From positions 124,001 through 188,000 of the forward strand of contig NZ_JMLJ01000008.1 in assembly GCF_000686705.1 (NCBI RefSeq): a DNA stretch of 64,000 nt, given 5' to 3'. The translations under genes and the position numbers were made by a program. This document shows, in pieces, positions 28,013 to 36,764 of the stretch. Below the pieces are notes generated by a model. It was not told where the DNA came from. It ran no database searches and saw only the letters and a list, made by a program, of their open reading frames with translations. Numbering within the stretch: position 1 is the stretch's first letter; every line of letters starts with the position of its first letter. The DNA comes from Clostridium hydrogeniformans DSM 21757. Its GTDB lineage: Bacteria; Bacillota; Clostridia; Clostridiales; Clostridiaceae.

Positions 28013-29251
28013 TTATTTATATATAGAATTTAAGTAATTATAGGTATTTTCAAGCTTTTTAAATAAAAGAGCAGGGAAGTCATAGGTTTCTATTTCAGTT
28101 CCATTTAAAATCATTTTATTTTTACATCCCATAAATGTACCACCAAGGAAGGTGGCACTATAATGCCACTGACTTTTTAAGGTAGCTAGAAGACTTAGGG
28201 CACCAGAAGATAGGGCTGGGGCTATATAAGGTTTAAAACCTGCCTTTCTAACTTGAAGGTTAGCAGTTTTAGTTTTTTCAGTTAAATCATCTGAAAGTGA
28301 TTCATCATATTTCTTTATACTATTTGCAATTATAAGTCCTTCCCCATGAGGACCGAAGGCTCTTCCTTCCTGTATATAATTTTTAGTAGAAGGAGATTCC
28401 ATGGCAAAATAATTTGCACGGGCATTCATAACGCCTAAGCCATATCCTCTTATTTGGTGGCTTAAAAGACCCTTGTAATCAAATTCTCCATTAGAATCTT
28501 TATTACTTTCATTAAATGCTACCTTACATAAAAGGTCTACTGGATCTGATACTACAGAAAATATTCCTTTAAATTCAGATTCCCTAGCTTTTTTAGAATA
28601 TAGGGATAAAATCTTCTTATTACCTTCAAACTGTATAAGTCTAACATCGCTATGCTCTTTTCCAACCTCAGGGACACCTACAGACACGCAGAATACAAAC
28701 ATATCACAATTAAATAGATCTTTTTCGTCTATGGCTTCTATGGTTGGAGCACATGGATTATTTATATCTAAAATTTGATTACCTTCAAAAACCCATCTAT
28801 CTACCTTGTTTTTATCTAAGTCAAATATACCAATAGAATGAACTACTTCACCTCCAAGGAGCCTGATTCCAGTTAATAGAGTTCCTCCCACATCTCCAAG
28901 ACCAACTATATTAATCCTGAATTTATCCTTTTTACATGGGTTTATAAGTTCTTTAAAGTTTTTATTGGCTAGGTTTATAAAGAATCCACAATTGTTATCT
29001 ATAGCTTCTTTTAATATACTAGGATAGAAAGAGGAGGCTTCAACATGTGATTTTTTTAAAGTATTAATTGATTCCTCCTCTAAATCCTTTAAGGAGTTAA
29101 TTTTAAAATAACTCCTAAAGGAATCTAGAGGTTTATAATCTAAATAATAAACTAAGGAGGAGAAGCCTTTAGCTTCTTCCTCTGTAATTTTTTCAAAGTT
29201 AAGGTCCTTAGTAGAAACAAGTATTGAATTATTATATTTATATATATTCAT
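28013..29251 (-). CDS. Lactate/malate dehydrogenase-like Rossmann protein
   Basis: A 412-residue protein with an NAD-binding fold in its middle: IVGLGDVGGTLLTGIRLLGG near residue 115, then FDLDKNKVDRW and a CDMFVFCVSVGVPEVG segment, the typical LDH/MDH beta-strand order. The first 100 residues and the C-terminal half (RGYGLGVMNARANYFA) are not standard for those enzymes, so the substrate is unknown. The ATG at 29251 is chosen because AAGGAG lies nine bases upstream; an ATG at 29260 would overlap the previous stop as ATGA but abuts the AAGGAG with no spacing. It is the middle gene of the operon. Confidence 0.75.
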   Translation of the reverse strand: MNIYKYNNSILVSTKDLNFEKITEEEAKGFSSLVYYLDYKPLDSFRSYFKINSLKDLEEESINTLKKSHVEASSFYPSILKEAIDNNCGFFINLANKNFKELINPCKKDKFRINIVGLGDVGGTLLTGIRLLGGEVVHSIGIFDLDKNKVDRWVFEGNQILDINNPCAPTIEAIDEKDLFNCDMFVFCVSVGVPEVGKEHSDVRLIQFEGNKKILSLYSKKARESEFKGIFSVVSDPVDLLCKVAFNESNKDSNGEFDYKGLLSHQIRGYGLGVMNARANYFAMESPSTKNYIQEGRAFGPHGEGLIIANSIKKYDESLSDDLTEKTKTANLQVRKAGFKPYIAPALSSGALSLLATLKSQWHYSATFLGGTFMGCKNKMILNGTEIETYDFPALLFKKLENTYNYLNSIYK

Positions 29252-29256
29252 ATCTA

Positions 29257-32200
29257 TCATCTCCTTAATATTTCTTTAAGCCTTTCAAGAGATTCCAAAT
29301 CGTTTCTTAGGTAAGTAATAGGACTTAAGTTTAAGTCATATTTCATATGTTTCCCATGATCCACAGATCTTGGAATGGTAAAGACTTCTCCAAGAGAGTG
29401 GAGAGTAAGGTTTCTTTCATTAATAGAATGATATTCTTCCTCTAAAACTTCTAGTATTTTGATAGAATTCTTTATACAAGTCTCTGAAAAGTCATATATG
29501 GATTCAACAGAGGCTCCTCTTATAAACACAGGGGAGGTGTAAGGAAGAATTAAGTTTATGGAAGGAAGAAGATTTCTTTCAGGGAACTTACCTCTCCATA
29601 AAGAATCACCACCTATAAATGGATACAGGGAATTCTCATTAAACCACATTTTAAGCCTAGGAATAAAATATACACTATCAACTAAACGCCCATGATAGTC
29701 CATAAGGTCTTTACCACCACCTGATAATATACCTGTAATAATCTTTTGGACTTTAATATCTTCTTTTTTAAAGATAGGGTCTAAGGCTTTTAATCTATAT
29801 CCTTTATGTAGAATATTATCTACAAGAATTATAGGTCTTTTAAAAGACTTTAGCATTTTAATCTGATTCTCTAGATCTAAATAGTGAGGAGATTCTCTTA
29901 CTTTAAAATCTTTCATATCTGGATTAAAATATTTTTCAGTATGGAGAGATTTTGTTACTGTATTTGGAATAACGTATCTATCTAAAATATCTCCATAAGG
30001 AACACACATAGCATCTCCAGAGGATTTAGGCTCTATTATAGTAGTAGGTACTTTATTTTCCTCACAAACTTTTTCAATCATGGCTTTATGAATCATATTT
30101 ATATTAAAAGGAAGAATTAGTTCAGAAGGGAATAGGTTACATAGTGCCTTCTGAAGGTTTATTCTACTTTCATTTATTACATTTCTAATTTTTGAATTAC
30201 TTCTAAAAGGTTCTTTTAAGTAAGTTTCAAGGTCTAAGGTTATAACACATGGATTACTCATATTTACAATCCATGTATTAGAATACCCCTTATCTTCTAT
30301 AGAGGTAAATCCATAAAGTTTTAAACAATCCTCTAAGCTATTTGGAGTCAATTCTTTAATTGAATTTTTAAATAGTGCAAATTCATAATCATGAGATACA
30401 CAAAAGGCTAAGGTTTCAGTTAAAAGCATTGGAAGAATAGTTTTATTTTTATCATGATTTTTTACATAAAAACCATCTAAAATTATTATTCTTCCGGGAC
30501 TGGTATCTCTAATAAGTTTAGCCATTTTAACATCATTTAGCTCATCATATAACATGGAAGACCTAGCCCAATGAAATAAAGAGAATCCTAATATTTCATT
30601 AGATTGGCTATTTTTAAGAAGTAGAGCCCTAGCTGATGGCTTAAGAGAGAACTCTTTTAAAGTTTTATATAAGGTGGCGTCTTTATCCTTAGAAATTAAA
30701 GTTAGAAAATCTATTAATTGATTCTCTTTTAAATTATCTAAAACTTCAACTTCAATGGTTAGCATTTTAACATTTGATTTATTTAAAGGTTCCCTTTGAT
30801 AGAAGCCATTATCATATATATATTGCTGAGCCAAAGGATCTACTAGGCTAGATATATCTCTATTTTCATCAATATAATTTCTTATTTGAGTAGAACTTAT
30901 ATTAGTATACTTATTTGGAAGACTTAAAATTTCCACATTACCTTTAATGTTTTTAAGTACCTCTTCTAGCTCTTTAATCTTATTTCTCTCAAAAATTATA
31001 TGAGAAAAAGATAATATGGATCCTTCTTCATAAGAAGCTTTATAAGAAGAGGCATTGGCAATTACATCAGCTCCAACTACAATATAAACTTCAGAATTTT
31101 TAAAGTTATTTTTAAGAGACTTTAAATCCTCCTTGTTAGATAAATTTGTAGGAAAGGTGCCAGGGTATATAAACATATTAAGGTCACTAGCTATGGACAT
31201 ATTAAGAATAGAACGTCTTAAAAGATTTGGAAGAGTCTTTTTAGACCAAGAAAATTCATCCACAGCAAGATAAACTTCAAAATCAAGATCTCTAATTCTT
31301 TTAGCTATTTCCTTATGACTTAAGGAAAATGGGTCAAAAGTCCCAGGGAAAAAGGCTACCTTTTTAGGAATAGGTAAATCTATATCCCCTAAAAAGAAGG
31401 TATAATCAGATATAAATCTATATATATGATTAAGTCCAGCAGAATTAGAGAGAAATAAAAGTTCATCCTCTTTTTCTTCTATTATAAGATTCAATAATTT
31501 TTTTGATAAAAGCTTAAATATACTATTCTTTTGAGGTAAAGATAAATTGTGAGAGCCAAAAATACTTTTACCAATAACCCCAAAGGCAGATTGTTTCACT
31601 TGATGGTTTGGGTCTCCAAGTCCATTTAAAAGGATTCCTAATAACTTTTTTTGTCTATGGTTAAATAAACCCTCTTCTTCTTTAAAGTTTCTCTTATAAC
31701 TATCATAGAATTTTACAGTTACCCCAATAGTTTTTAAAATAAGACTTTTAACATTGGTTTTTGTAATTTTAATTTTATAACTTAAATCATCTATGATTTC
31801 ATCAAGCTCCTTAGGGGATAGGTACAAGAAAATTTCACCTAAGTATTTAGGTATATATTCTGTAAATTTATGTTCTTCCATTTCAAGAGCACGAAGAAGT
31901 TCTACTGCGATCTCATTTCTTTCAGATGAAGTAAGTCTTGGCATAACCTTAAGTATACCAGCACCAGCAGCATTTCTAACACTTTCAACAGCACTTACCT
32001 TCAAAAGGTTACAAAAGTGAAGGGCAGTATGCATTGCAGGAGCTTCATCTTTAAATTTTAGGTTTTCTAAAAGAAGTTCAATCTGATACTTTTTTCTAAC
32101 CCAATCAGTAGCGGTTTTTAGATTAGAGAGGAATATATCTTGAATTTCCTCTTGAGTATTTAATGCAGAGTTTCTAAAAATGGAAATATATTCTTCTAAA

Positions 32201-34143
32201 TTGAGGGCTTTACATAACTTATATCTTAAAAGATTTTCAGTATATATAGGGCTTTTTTTAGTACATTCTTTAATATAATCTATAAGTTTATTAGAGAAAT
32301 TTTTATTAAGGCTAGAACCGTAATAAATATATATAGAACTTTCTAAAGCACATAGCCTTAAAGAAGGATTTCTTTTGTTTACCATACTTATAAGAAAGGT
32401 ATATAATATTTCCACATTCTCCTCATAAGGGTTAAGGGGAATATATTTACAAGTTTCCAAAAGGAATATATATATTTCAGAAGACTTATATTTTGAGCTA
32501 TCATAATATTTTAAAAGAATATCTCTATAAATTAAGGCTAAGTTTTCCTTAGAGTTTTGAAATAAGGAGTTAACCAATATACTTAGGCTATATCCAAGCC
32601 AGTACCTATGGGTAGATATAATTTTATGACTTGGGAATAATAGGAGATTTATATATTTATCTAAAAGTTTTGGACTTTTATAGGAATTTACAGTAGATCC
32701 TACGCTAGGAGGTACTTCCTTTCTATATTCCTCATCATAAATTGCAATTAAGCTTCCTAAGGTTTTAGCACATTGATTTCTTATATCATCCTCAGGATGT
32801 ATTAGGTTTTCATAAAGAAAATTCATGGTTTGAATTTTCTGCTGTGGGGTTAAGTAGGTAGAGTATTCTTCGAAAATTCTAAGATATTCCCTAAGATTCT
32901 TCCAGTTCTTTTCACTTCTAGCTTTTTCTAAAAGTACTTCTAAGGAAAATTCATCTCTAAGCATATACATAAGATTTATATTATGGTTTATTGCCATATA
33001 TTTTAGACTATCTATTACTTCATGACCTTGGGTTAAAGAGTAATTTTTTATTTCTATACCTTCAGTGTTTAAAGGCGAATTATCATTTATATATGCTATA
33101 TCAGTGTTAACATTAACACTAAGTAAAAAATCTTCAAAATCCTTAAGCTTTGCATAGACTCTTTTGTATCTATTAATTTTTTCTTCATTTACATTATCAA
33201 GCTTATCTAATATAACCTGAAAAGAATCTTTTAAGGTGAAGATTTTCATTTCATCTCCATTGGATGTTCTTATATTTTTAACCCTAAAATCACAATATAT
33301 AAGGACTAAGTTTTCTAGGGATAAGTTTTCAAGTTCTAAGTCCCAGGTAGAGTGATTAACAGCTATATGTCTTATATAATTAATATCATGATTTTTAAAC
33401 CATTGATCACTATAGTAATAATGAAGATAAGGAACCCTTTTCATTTCATGTTTTTTGCATCCATATTTCCCAATATCATGACCAGCTGCACTACCTGAAA
33501 CTCTCCCAAGATCAACTTTAAAGCCAAGAGCTTTTATCTGACGAGCTACAGATACGGCTAAATAATGGACCCCGCAAATATGATCTAAGGTATTAAAACC
33601 AGTAATTTCTCCATTAATTTTTATCATTTCATAAACATAAGAATTATTAAAAGCTTTAACGAATCTTATATATTCATCCTTATGTTCTAAATCTTCTTCT
33701 TCTTCTTTAGTTAAAAAAATTAAGGGATACTTGCTTATAAAAGTATCTTTATCACTAAGTTTTTCACTTTCACAAATAACCTTAAAGCATCTTAAATAAA
33801 GTTCACAAACACCATTTAAGTTAGGGTTAAAGTCAATGGTTGTGGCTTCAGGAAAGGATTTATTAAGTGAAAACTCATAAATATAATTTAAAAGTTCTAA
33901 AGAGTCCATTTTCCCTAAGCTATTTTCTTTTATTATATATGTAATTAAAGGATTTAGTAGATTTAAGGTGCTCTTAGCAGAGAAATCCTTATTATTTATC
34001 ATTAAATTAAGTTTACTTATAAATTCATACTTTTTTATATGGTATTCAATTAAATTTTTAGGGAGCTTATATTTATTTATCCAGTTTATATTTAAAAGTT
34101 TCTTGCATATGTTGTGATGAATAGTATTACTAGAAATATCCAT
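29257..34143 (-). CDS. Giant multidomain protein: HD, helical repeat, NadD-like nucleotidyltransferase, acyltransferase-like and PRTase-like
   Basis: A 1628-residue cytoplasmic protein. Domains in order, by eye: an HD phosphohydrolase (about 185-320; TLDHICGVH, then AGHDIGK near 220, then AVNHSTWD); a long region of HEAT-like helical repeats (about 440-910); a nucleotidyltransferase related to NadD (about 925-1110; FFPGTFDPFSLSH near 931 and NISSTQIRNYI near 1081); a segment with GNAT-like spacing (about 1120-1260); and a phosphoribosyltransferase-like C-terminus with a PRPP loop RPIILVDNILHKGYR near 1433. HD, nucleotidyl- and phosphoribosyl-transfer in one chain point to nucleotide or NAD-type cofactor chemistry, but no substrate is known. 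GGAG precedes the ATG. It is the first gene of a leftward operon with two redox proteins. Confidence 0.8.
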   Translation of the reverse strand: MDISSNTIHHNICKKLLNINWINKYKLPKNLIEYHIKKYEFISKLNLMINNKDFSAKSTLNLLNPLITYIIKENSLGKMDSLELLNYIYEFSLNKSFPEATTIDFNPNLNGVCELYLRCFKVICESEKLSDKDTFISKYPLIFLTKEEEEDLEHKDEYIRFVKAFNNSYVYEMIKINGEITGFNTLDHICGVHYLAVSVARQIKALGFKVDLGRVSGSAAGHDIGKYGCKKHEMKRVPYLHYYYSDQWFKNHDINYIRHIAVNHSTWDLELENLSLENLVLIYCDFRVKNIRTSNGDEMKIFTLKDSFQVILDKLDNVNEEKINRYKRVYAKLKDFEDFLLSVNVNTDIAYINDNSPLNTEGIEIKNYSLTQGHEVIDSLKYMAINHNINLMYMLRDEFSLEVLLEKARSEKNWKNLREYLRIFEEYSTYLTPQQKIQTMNFLYENLIHPEDDIRNQCAKTLGSLIAIYDEEYRKEVPPSVGSTVNSYKSPKLLDKYINLLLFPSHKIISTHRYWLGYSLSILVNSLFQNSKENLALIYRDILLKYYDSSKYKSSEIYIFLLETCKYIPLNPYEENVEILYTFLISMVNKRNPSLRLCALESSIYIYYGSSLNKNFSNKLIDYIKECTKKSPIYTENLLRYKLCKALNLEEYISIFRNSALNTQEEIQDIFLSNLKTATDWVRKKYQIELLLENLKFKDEAPAMHTALHFCNLLKVSAVESVRNAAGAGILKVMPRLTSSERNEIAVELLRALEMEEHKFTEYIPKYLGEIFLYLSPKELDEIIDDLSYKIKITKTNVKSLILKTIGVTVKFYDSYKRNFKEEEGLFNHRQKKLLGILLNGLGDPNHQVKQSAFGVIGKSIFGSHNLSLPQKNSIFKLLSKKLLNLIIEEKEDELLFLSNSAGLNHIYRFISDYTFFLGDIDLPIPKKVAFFPGTFDPFSLSHKEIAKRIRDLDFEVYLAVDEFSWSKKTLPNLLRRSILNMSIASDLNMFIYPGTFPTNLSNKEDLKSLKNNFKNSEVYIVVGADVIANASSYKASYEEGSILSFSHIIFERNKIKELEEVLKNIKGNVEILSLPNKYTNISSTQIRNYIDENRDISSLVDPLAQQYIYDNGFYQREPLNKSNVKMLTIEVEVLDNLKENQLIDFLTLISKDKDATLYKTLKEFSLKPSARALLLKNSQSNEILGFSLFHWARSSMLYDELNDVKMAKLIRDTSPGRIIILDGFYVKNHDKNKTILPMLLTETLAFCVSHDYEFALFKNSIKELTPNSLEDCLKLYGFTSIEDKGYSNTWIVNMSNPCVITLDLETYLKEPFRSNSKIRNVINESRINLQKALCNLFPSELILPFNINMIHKAMIEKVCEENKVPTTIIEPKSSGDAMCVPYGDILDRYVIPNTVTKSLHTEKYFNPDMKDFKVRESPHYLDLENQIKMLKSFKRPIILVDNILHKGYRLKALDPIFKKEDIKVQKIITGILSGGGKDLMDYHGRLVDSVYFIPRLKMWFNENSLYPFIGGDSLWRGKFPERNLLPSINLILPYTSPVFIRGASVESIYDFSETCIKNSIKILEVLEEEYHSINERNLTLHSLGEVFTIPRSVDHGKHMKYDLNLSPITYLRNDLESLERLKEILRR

Positions 34144-34289
34144 AAAAACACTCCTTTCTTACATTAATTATACACTAAATCATTAATATTAAGTCTTTAT
34201 AAGTAATTTTTATATATTAATTGAGTAAAAGAAAAAAGTGATAAAATTTCTAAAAATAATTCATTAGAAAAATTATCACATTAATAAAC

Positions 34290-34751
34290 CTATTTTTTTA
34301 ATATATATTTAGAGAACTTATGCAAATTATAAGCCTTATATACCTTAGAAGTATTTATATAGTCAGGAGAGTATACTCCATCCCAAGGATGCAAAGATAC
34401 AGAGGCATCATCATAGACATTTATAACATATCTATCTTCATCTATATCTACAAAGAACTTATAAGGAGCTTCTTCAGATAGGTCTTCAGGCTTAGATATA
34501 AAGCTTTCATTTTTTAAATTTTCAATGAAATTTTTTACTGTATCCACTCCTTCAGTGGTAACATCTATTTCTTTATGTAGATTTGTTTCAAAAAGAAGAA
34601 CTTTAACATTTTCAGAAGAGGTAACTTTATTATAAAGATCTTTGGTATAAAAAAAGTTATTAGGCTTTTTCTTATTATAATCTACTACTTCACAGGAGGT
34701 TATAAAAAGGAATGTAAAGAGAAGAAATAATAAGGAAAGTTTTTTATTCAT
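34290..34751 (-). CDS. Small lipoprotein (possibly DUF4883)
   Basis: A 153-residue protein with a lipoprotein signal: MNKKLSLLFLLFTFLFITSC, cleavage before C20. The mature part begins EVVDYNKKKP and includes KNFIENLKNESF and a DEDRYVINVYDDASVSLHPWDG segment. Size and pattern recall the clostridial DUF4883 family, but I am not certain. It would be anchored on the outer face of the membrane; the function is unknown. AAGGAGG precedes the ATG. It lies between the multidomain operon (same strand) and a divergent gene. Confidence 0.8.
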   Translation of the reverse strand: MNKKLSLLFLLFTFLFITSCEVVDYNKKKPNNFFYTKDLYNKVTSSENVKVLLFETNLHKEIDVTTEGVDTVKNFIENLKNESFISKPEDLSEEAPYKFFVDIDEDRYVINVYDDASVSLHPWDGVYSPDYINTSKVYKAYNLHKFSKYILKK

Positions 34752-34913
34752 AGAAATTTTTCCTCCTTTTTAGATATAACTTAGAAACTTGATTAAAATA
34801 TATAACAATTTTTAAAATAATATCTAAAAATAACATATGTTTTAAGAAGTTGTTATAGAACAAGTTAAAGAAATTTGAATAAAATAACATATAGATAAAG
34901 GGGAGGAAAAAAC

Positions 34914-35426
34914 ATGAAATACGCCATAGATATGGGGAATAAATTCACAGAAGATTTTTCTAAGAGTAGTGATGAGGATAGGGGAGCATTAGAGTTAATA
35001 GAATCTATAGGTGGGAATATAATAAAAGACCTTAAGGATAGGGGGCATAGTATTATAGATTGTTCTACAGAAAATATAATAAATAATGGAGAATCTCTTC
35101 AAAGAAGAATAATTAAGGTGAATCAAAGTAAGGCAGAGTTATTTATATCTATTAACTGCATAAAGGGTAATAGTAATGAGATTAATATATATGTAAAGGA
35201 TGAGGATGGAGCTAAAATAGGAAATCGAATAAAAAAATATATAATGTATAGTATGGATTTTAATGTGAATATAAAAAATGGGGAGAAACTATATATTTTA
35301 AAAAATACAAAAATTAAAGGTATAGTTATAGAAATATGTATTTTATCCTACGACCTCAAAGTTATAGAAGAGATATTATCAGAAGGGATTATAAAAGCTA
35401 TGATTTACAGTAATAATTTAATATAA
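34914..35426 (+). CDS. Degenerate N-acetylmuramoyl-L-alanine amidase-like protein
   Basis: A 170-residue protein that follows the Amidase_3 fold in outline: an N-terminal AIDMGNKF strand/loop, RGALELIESIGGNIIKDL helix, QRRIIKVNQSKAELFISINCIKG and the C-terminal KIKGIVIEICILSYDLKVIEE. The zinc-site histidines expected in D-x-GHG and SIH-x-N are replaced here by N (DMGNK and SINC). No signal peptide precedes it. It therefore looks like a non-catalytic, cytoplasmic relative, perhaps a binding protein. GGGGAGG precedes the ATG. The assignment rests on pattern only. Confidence 0.6.
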   Translation: MKYAIDMGNKFTEDFSKSSDEDRGALELIESIGGNIIKDLKDRGHSIIDCSTENIINNGESLQRRIIKVNQSKAELFISINCIKGNSNEINIYVKDEDGAKIGNRIKKYIMYSMDFNVNIKNGEKLYILKNTKIKGIVIEICILSYDLKVIEEILSEGIIKAMIYSNNLI

Positions 35427-35510
35427 TTTAAAAATTTTATTAAATGTAACCGTTAAGATGAGTTTTTAGAGGAGAATTTACATTTTGTTAATATAATTTG
35501 TAGAAATTTG

Positions 35511-35603
35511 TGATATACTATAACACATAAAGCCAAATAAATATTTAACCCCTTATTTATATAACCCCTTTAAGATATTGGTCCCCCACCAATATCTTTT
35601 TTT
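35511..35603 (+). ncRNA. Candidate C-rich small RNA with own promoter and terminator
   Basis: An extended -10 TGATATACT (35511-35519) would start a transcript near 35526. It runs through AACCCC and ATAACCCC segments and ends at a terminator: AAGATATTGGT (35572-35582) / ACCAATATCTT (35588-35598), loop CCCCC, T tract to 35603. The resulting ~78-base RNA would show three C-runs in single-stranded or loop positions, the form used by Firmicutes sRNAs that cover Shine-Dalgarno sites. No open frame fits. Alternatively it is only the terminator of the amidase-like gene, which ends 85 bases upstream of the -10. Confidence 0.5.
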
Positions 35604-35737
35604 ATGTTTAAAATTATATATTTATATAATTTTATAGGGGTTATACCTTAAGGAAGGGATAAGTTATTTACAATATATTTAGTGATTTATTATAGATATT
35701 TATAATAGATGATGAGATATGTATTTGAATATTAAAA

Positions 35738-35765
35738 TTTACAAAATTCATTATTATCATATAAT
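35738..35765 (+). promoter_or_regulatory. Promoter of the T-box operon
   Basis: TTTACA (35738-35743), 16 bases, TATAAT (35760-35765). The transcript would begin near 35772, just before stem I of the T-box leader. Confidence 0.7.
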
Positions 35766-35776
35766 AAGATTATAAA

Positions 35777-36045
35777 CAATCAAATATTTTAGAAATGCGT
35801 TGAAAAAGGAAAGTAGTGTATTGGAAGGTTACAGAGAGGAAGCGGTGCTGAGAAGCTTTCACTGATAAAATATATGAAGTGCCCTTTGGAGTATAGGTCC
35901 GAATTAAGTAGGATACTACGGGTTCTCCCGTTAAAGAGATAGAGCATAATTGTGCTTGAAAGTAAGTGAGATTTTATATCTAATTAGGGTGGAACCGCGG
36001 AGTATACATAGCTTCGTCTCTATAAAAGGAGACGGGGCTTTTTTA
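35777..36045 (+). ncRNA. T-box leader, probable cysteine specificity
   Basis: A classic tRNA-sensing leader. Stem I spans about 35800-35935 with an AGAGAGGAAGC block and GGAGTATAGGTCC on the far side. The T-box sequence AATTAGGGTGGAACCGCGG lies at 35982-36000, followed by a terminator CGTCTC (36015-36020) / GAGACG (36029-36034) and T tract. The specifier position in GAAGTGCCC reads TGC (35880-35882), i.e. cysteine. That fits the downstream methionine-to-cysteine genes and the published cysteine T-box control of the C. perfringens ubiG operon. Uncharged tRNA-Cys should allow read-through. Confidence 0.92.
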
Positions 36046-36130
36046 TTTGCAAAAATTTAAATGGAAAAAATAAACTGTGTAAAAAGTATATTAAAATTTG
36101 AAATAAAAATAATTAAGGGGAGGAAATATT

Positions 36131-36760
36131 ATGAGTTCTATGGAGTATTTCGATTATATAGCTAAAAATTGGAGTGTTGTAAGAAGTAATTATTTTGAAG
36201 AAAGGTTAAAGTACAAAATATTATCAAAGGTAAATATAAAAGATAAGGTAGTAGCGGACCTTGGATGTGGTACTGGGTTTTTATCTTTAGCATTGGCTTT
36301 AGATGCTAGTGTGGTATTTTCTTTAGATCAATCAACAAATATGTTAAGAGAAGTTAGTAAGGTAGTAAAAAATAAAAATTTTTATAATGTTTATCCAATT
36401 AAGTCATTAATAGATAATTTAGTTCTTTTTGATGAATCCTTGGATGTAGTTTTTATAAACATGGCTCTTCATCATATAAAGGATGCTAAAAAGGCTATTG
36501 AAGAAATGTATAGAGTAACAAAAAAAGGGGGTACAGTTATAATATCTGATGTGCTTCAGCATGATGGACATTGGGCAAAGGAGGAAATGCACGACGAATG
36601 GTTAGGTTTTTCTAATGATGAAATAAAAAATTGGCTAGAAGAAGTAAGATTTAAAAATATATCTATAGATAATACAGAATTAATGTGTAAGGGTTATTCA
36701 AGTAATGGTGAGTACACAGAAACAGGTATTTTCATAGCATCAGCAAATAAGGAGGAATAA
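36131..36760 (+). CDS. SAM-dependent methyltransferase (UbiG-like) of the Met-to-Cys operon
   Basis: Class I methyltransferase of 209 residues with the SAM loop VVADLGCGTGFLSLAL near residue 40, the acidic end FSLDQSTNML and the post-motif VFINMALHHI near 116. In C. perfringens the equivalent gene, called ubiG or ycgJ, heads the methionine-to-cysteine operon and may act with the SAM recycling part of that route; its own substrate is not defined. GGGGAGG precedes the ATG. It is the first gene after the cysteine T-box and ends just before mccB. Confidence 0.88.
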   Translation: MSSMEYFDYIAKNWSVVRSNYFEERLKYKILSKVNIKDKVVADLGCGTGFLSLALALDASVVFSLDQSTNMLREVSKVVKNKNFYNVYPIKSLIDNLVLFDESLDVVFINMALHHIKDAKKAIEEMYRVTKKGGTVIISDVLQHDGHWAKEEMHDEWLGFSNDEIKNWLEEVRFKNISIDNTELMCKGYSSNGEYTETGIFIASANKEE

Positions 36761-36764
36761 GTTT

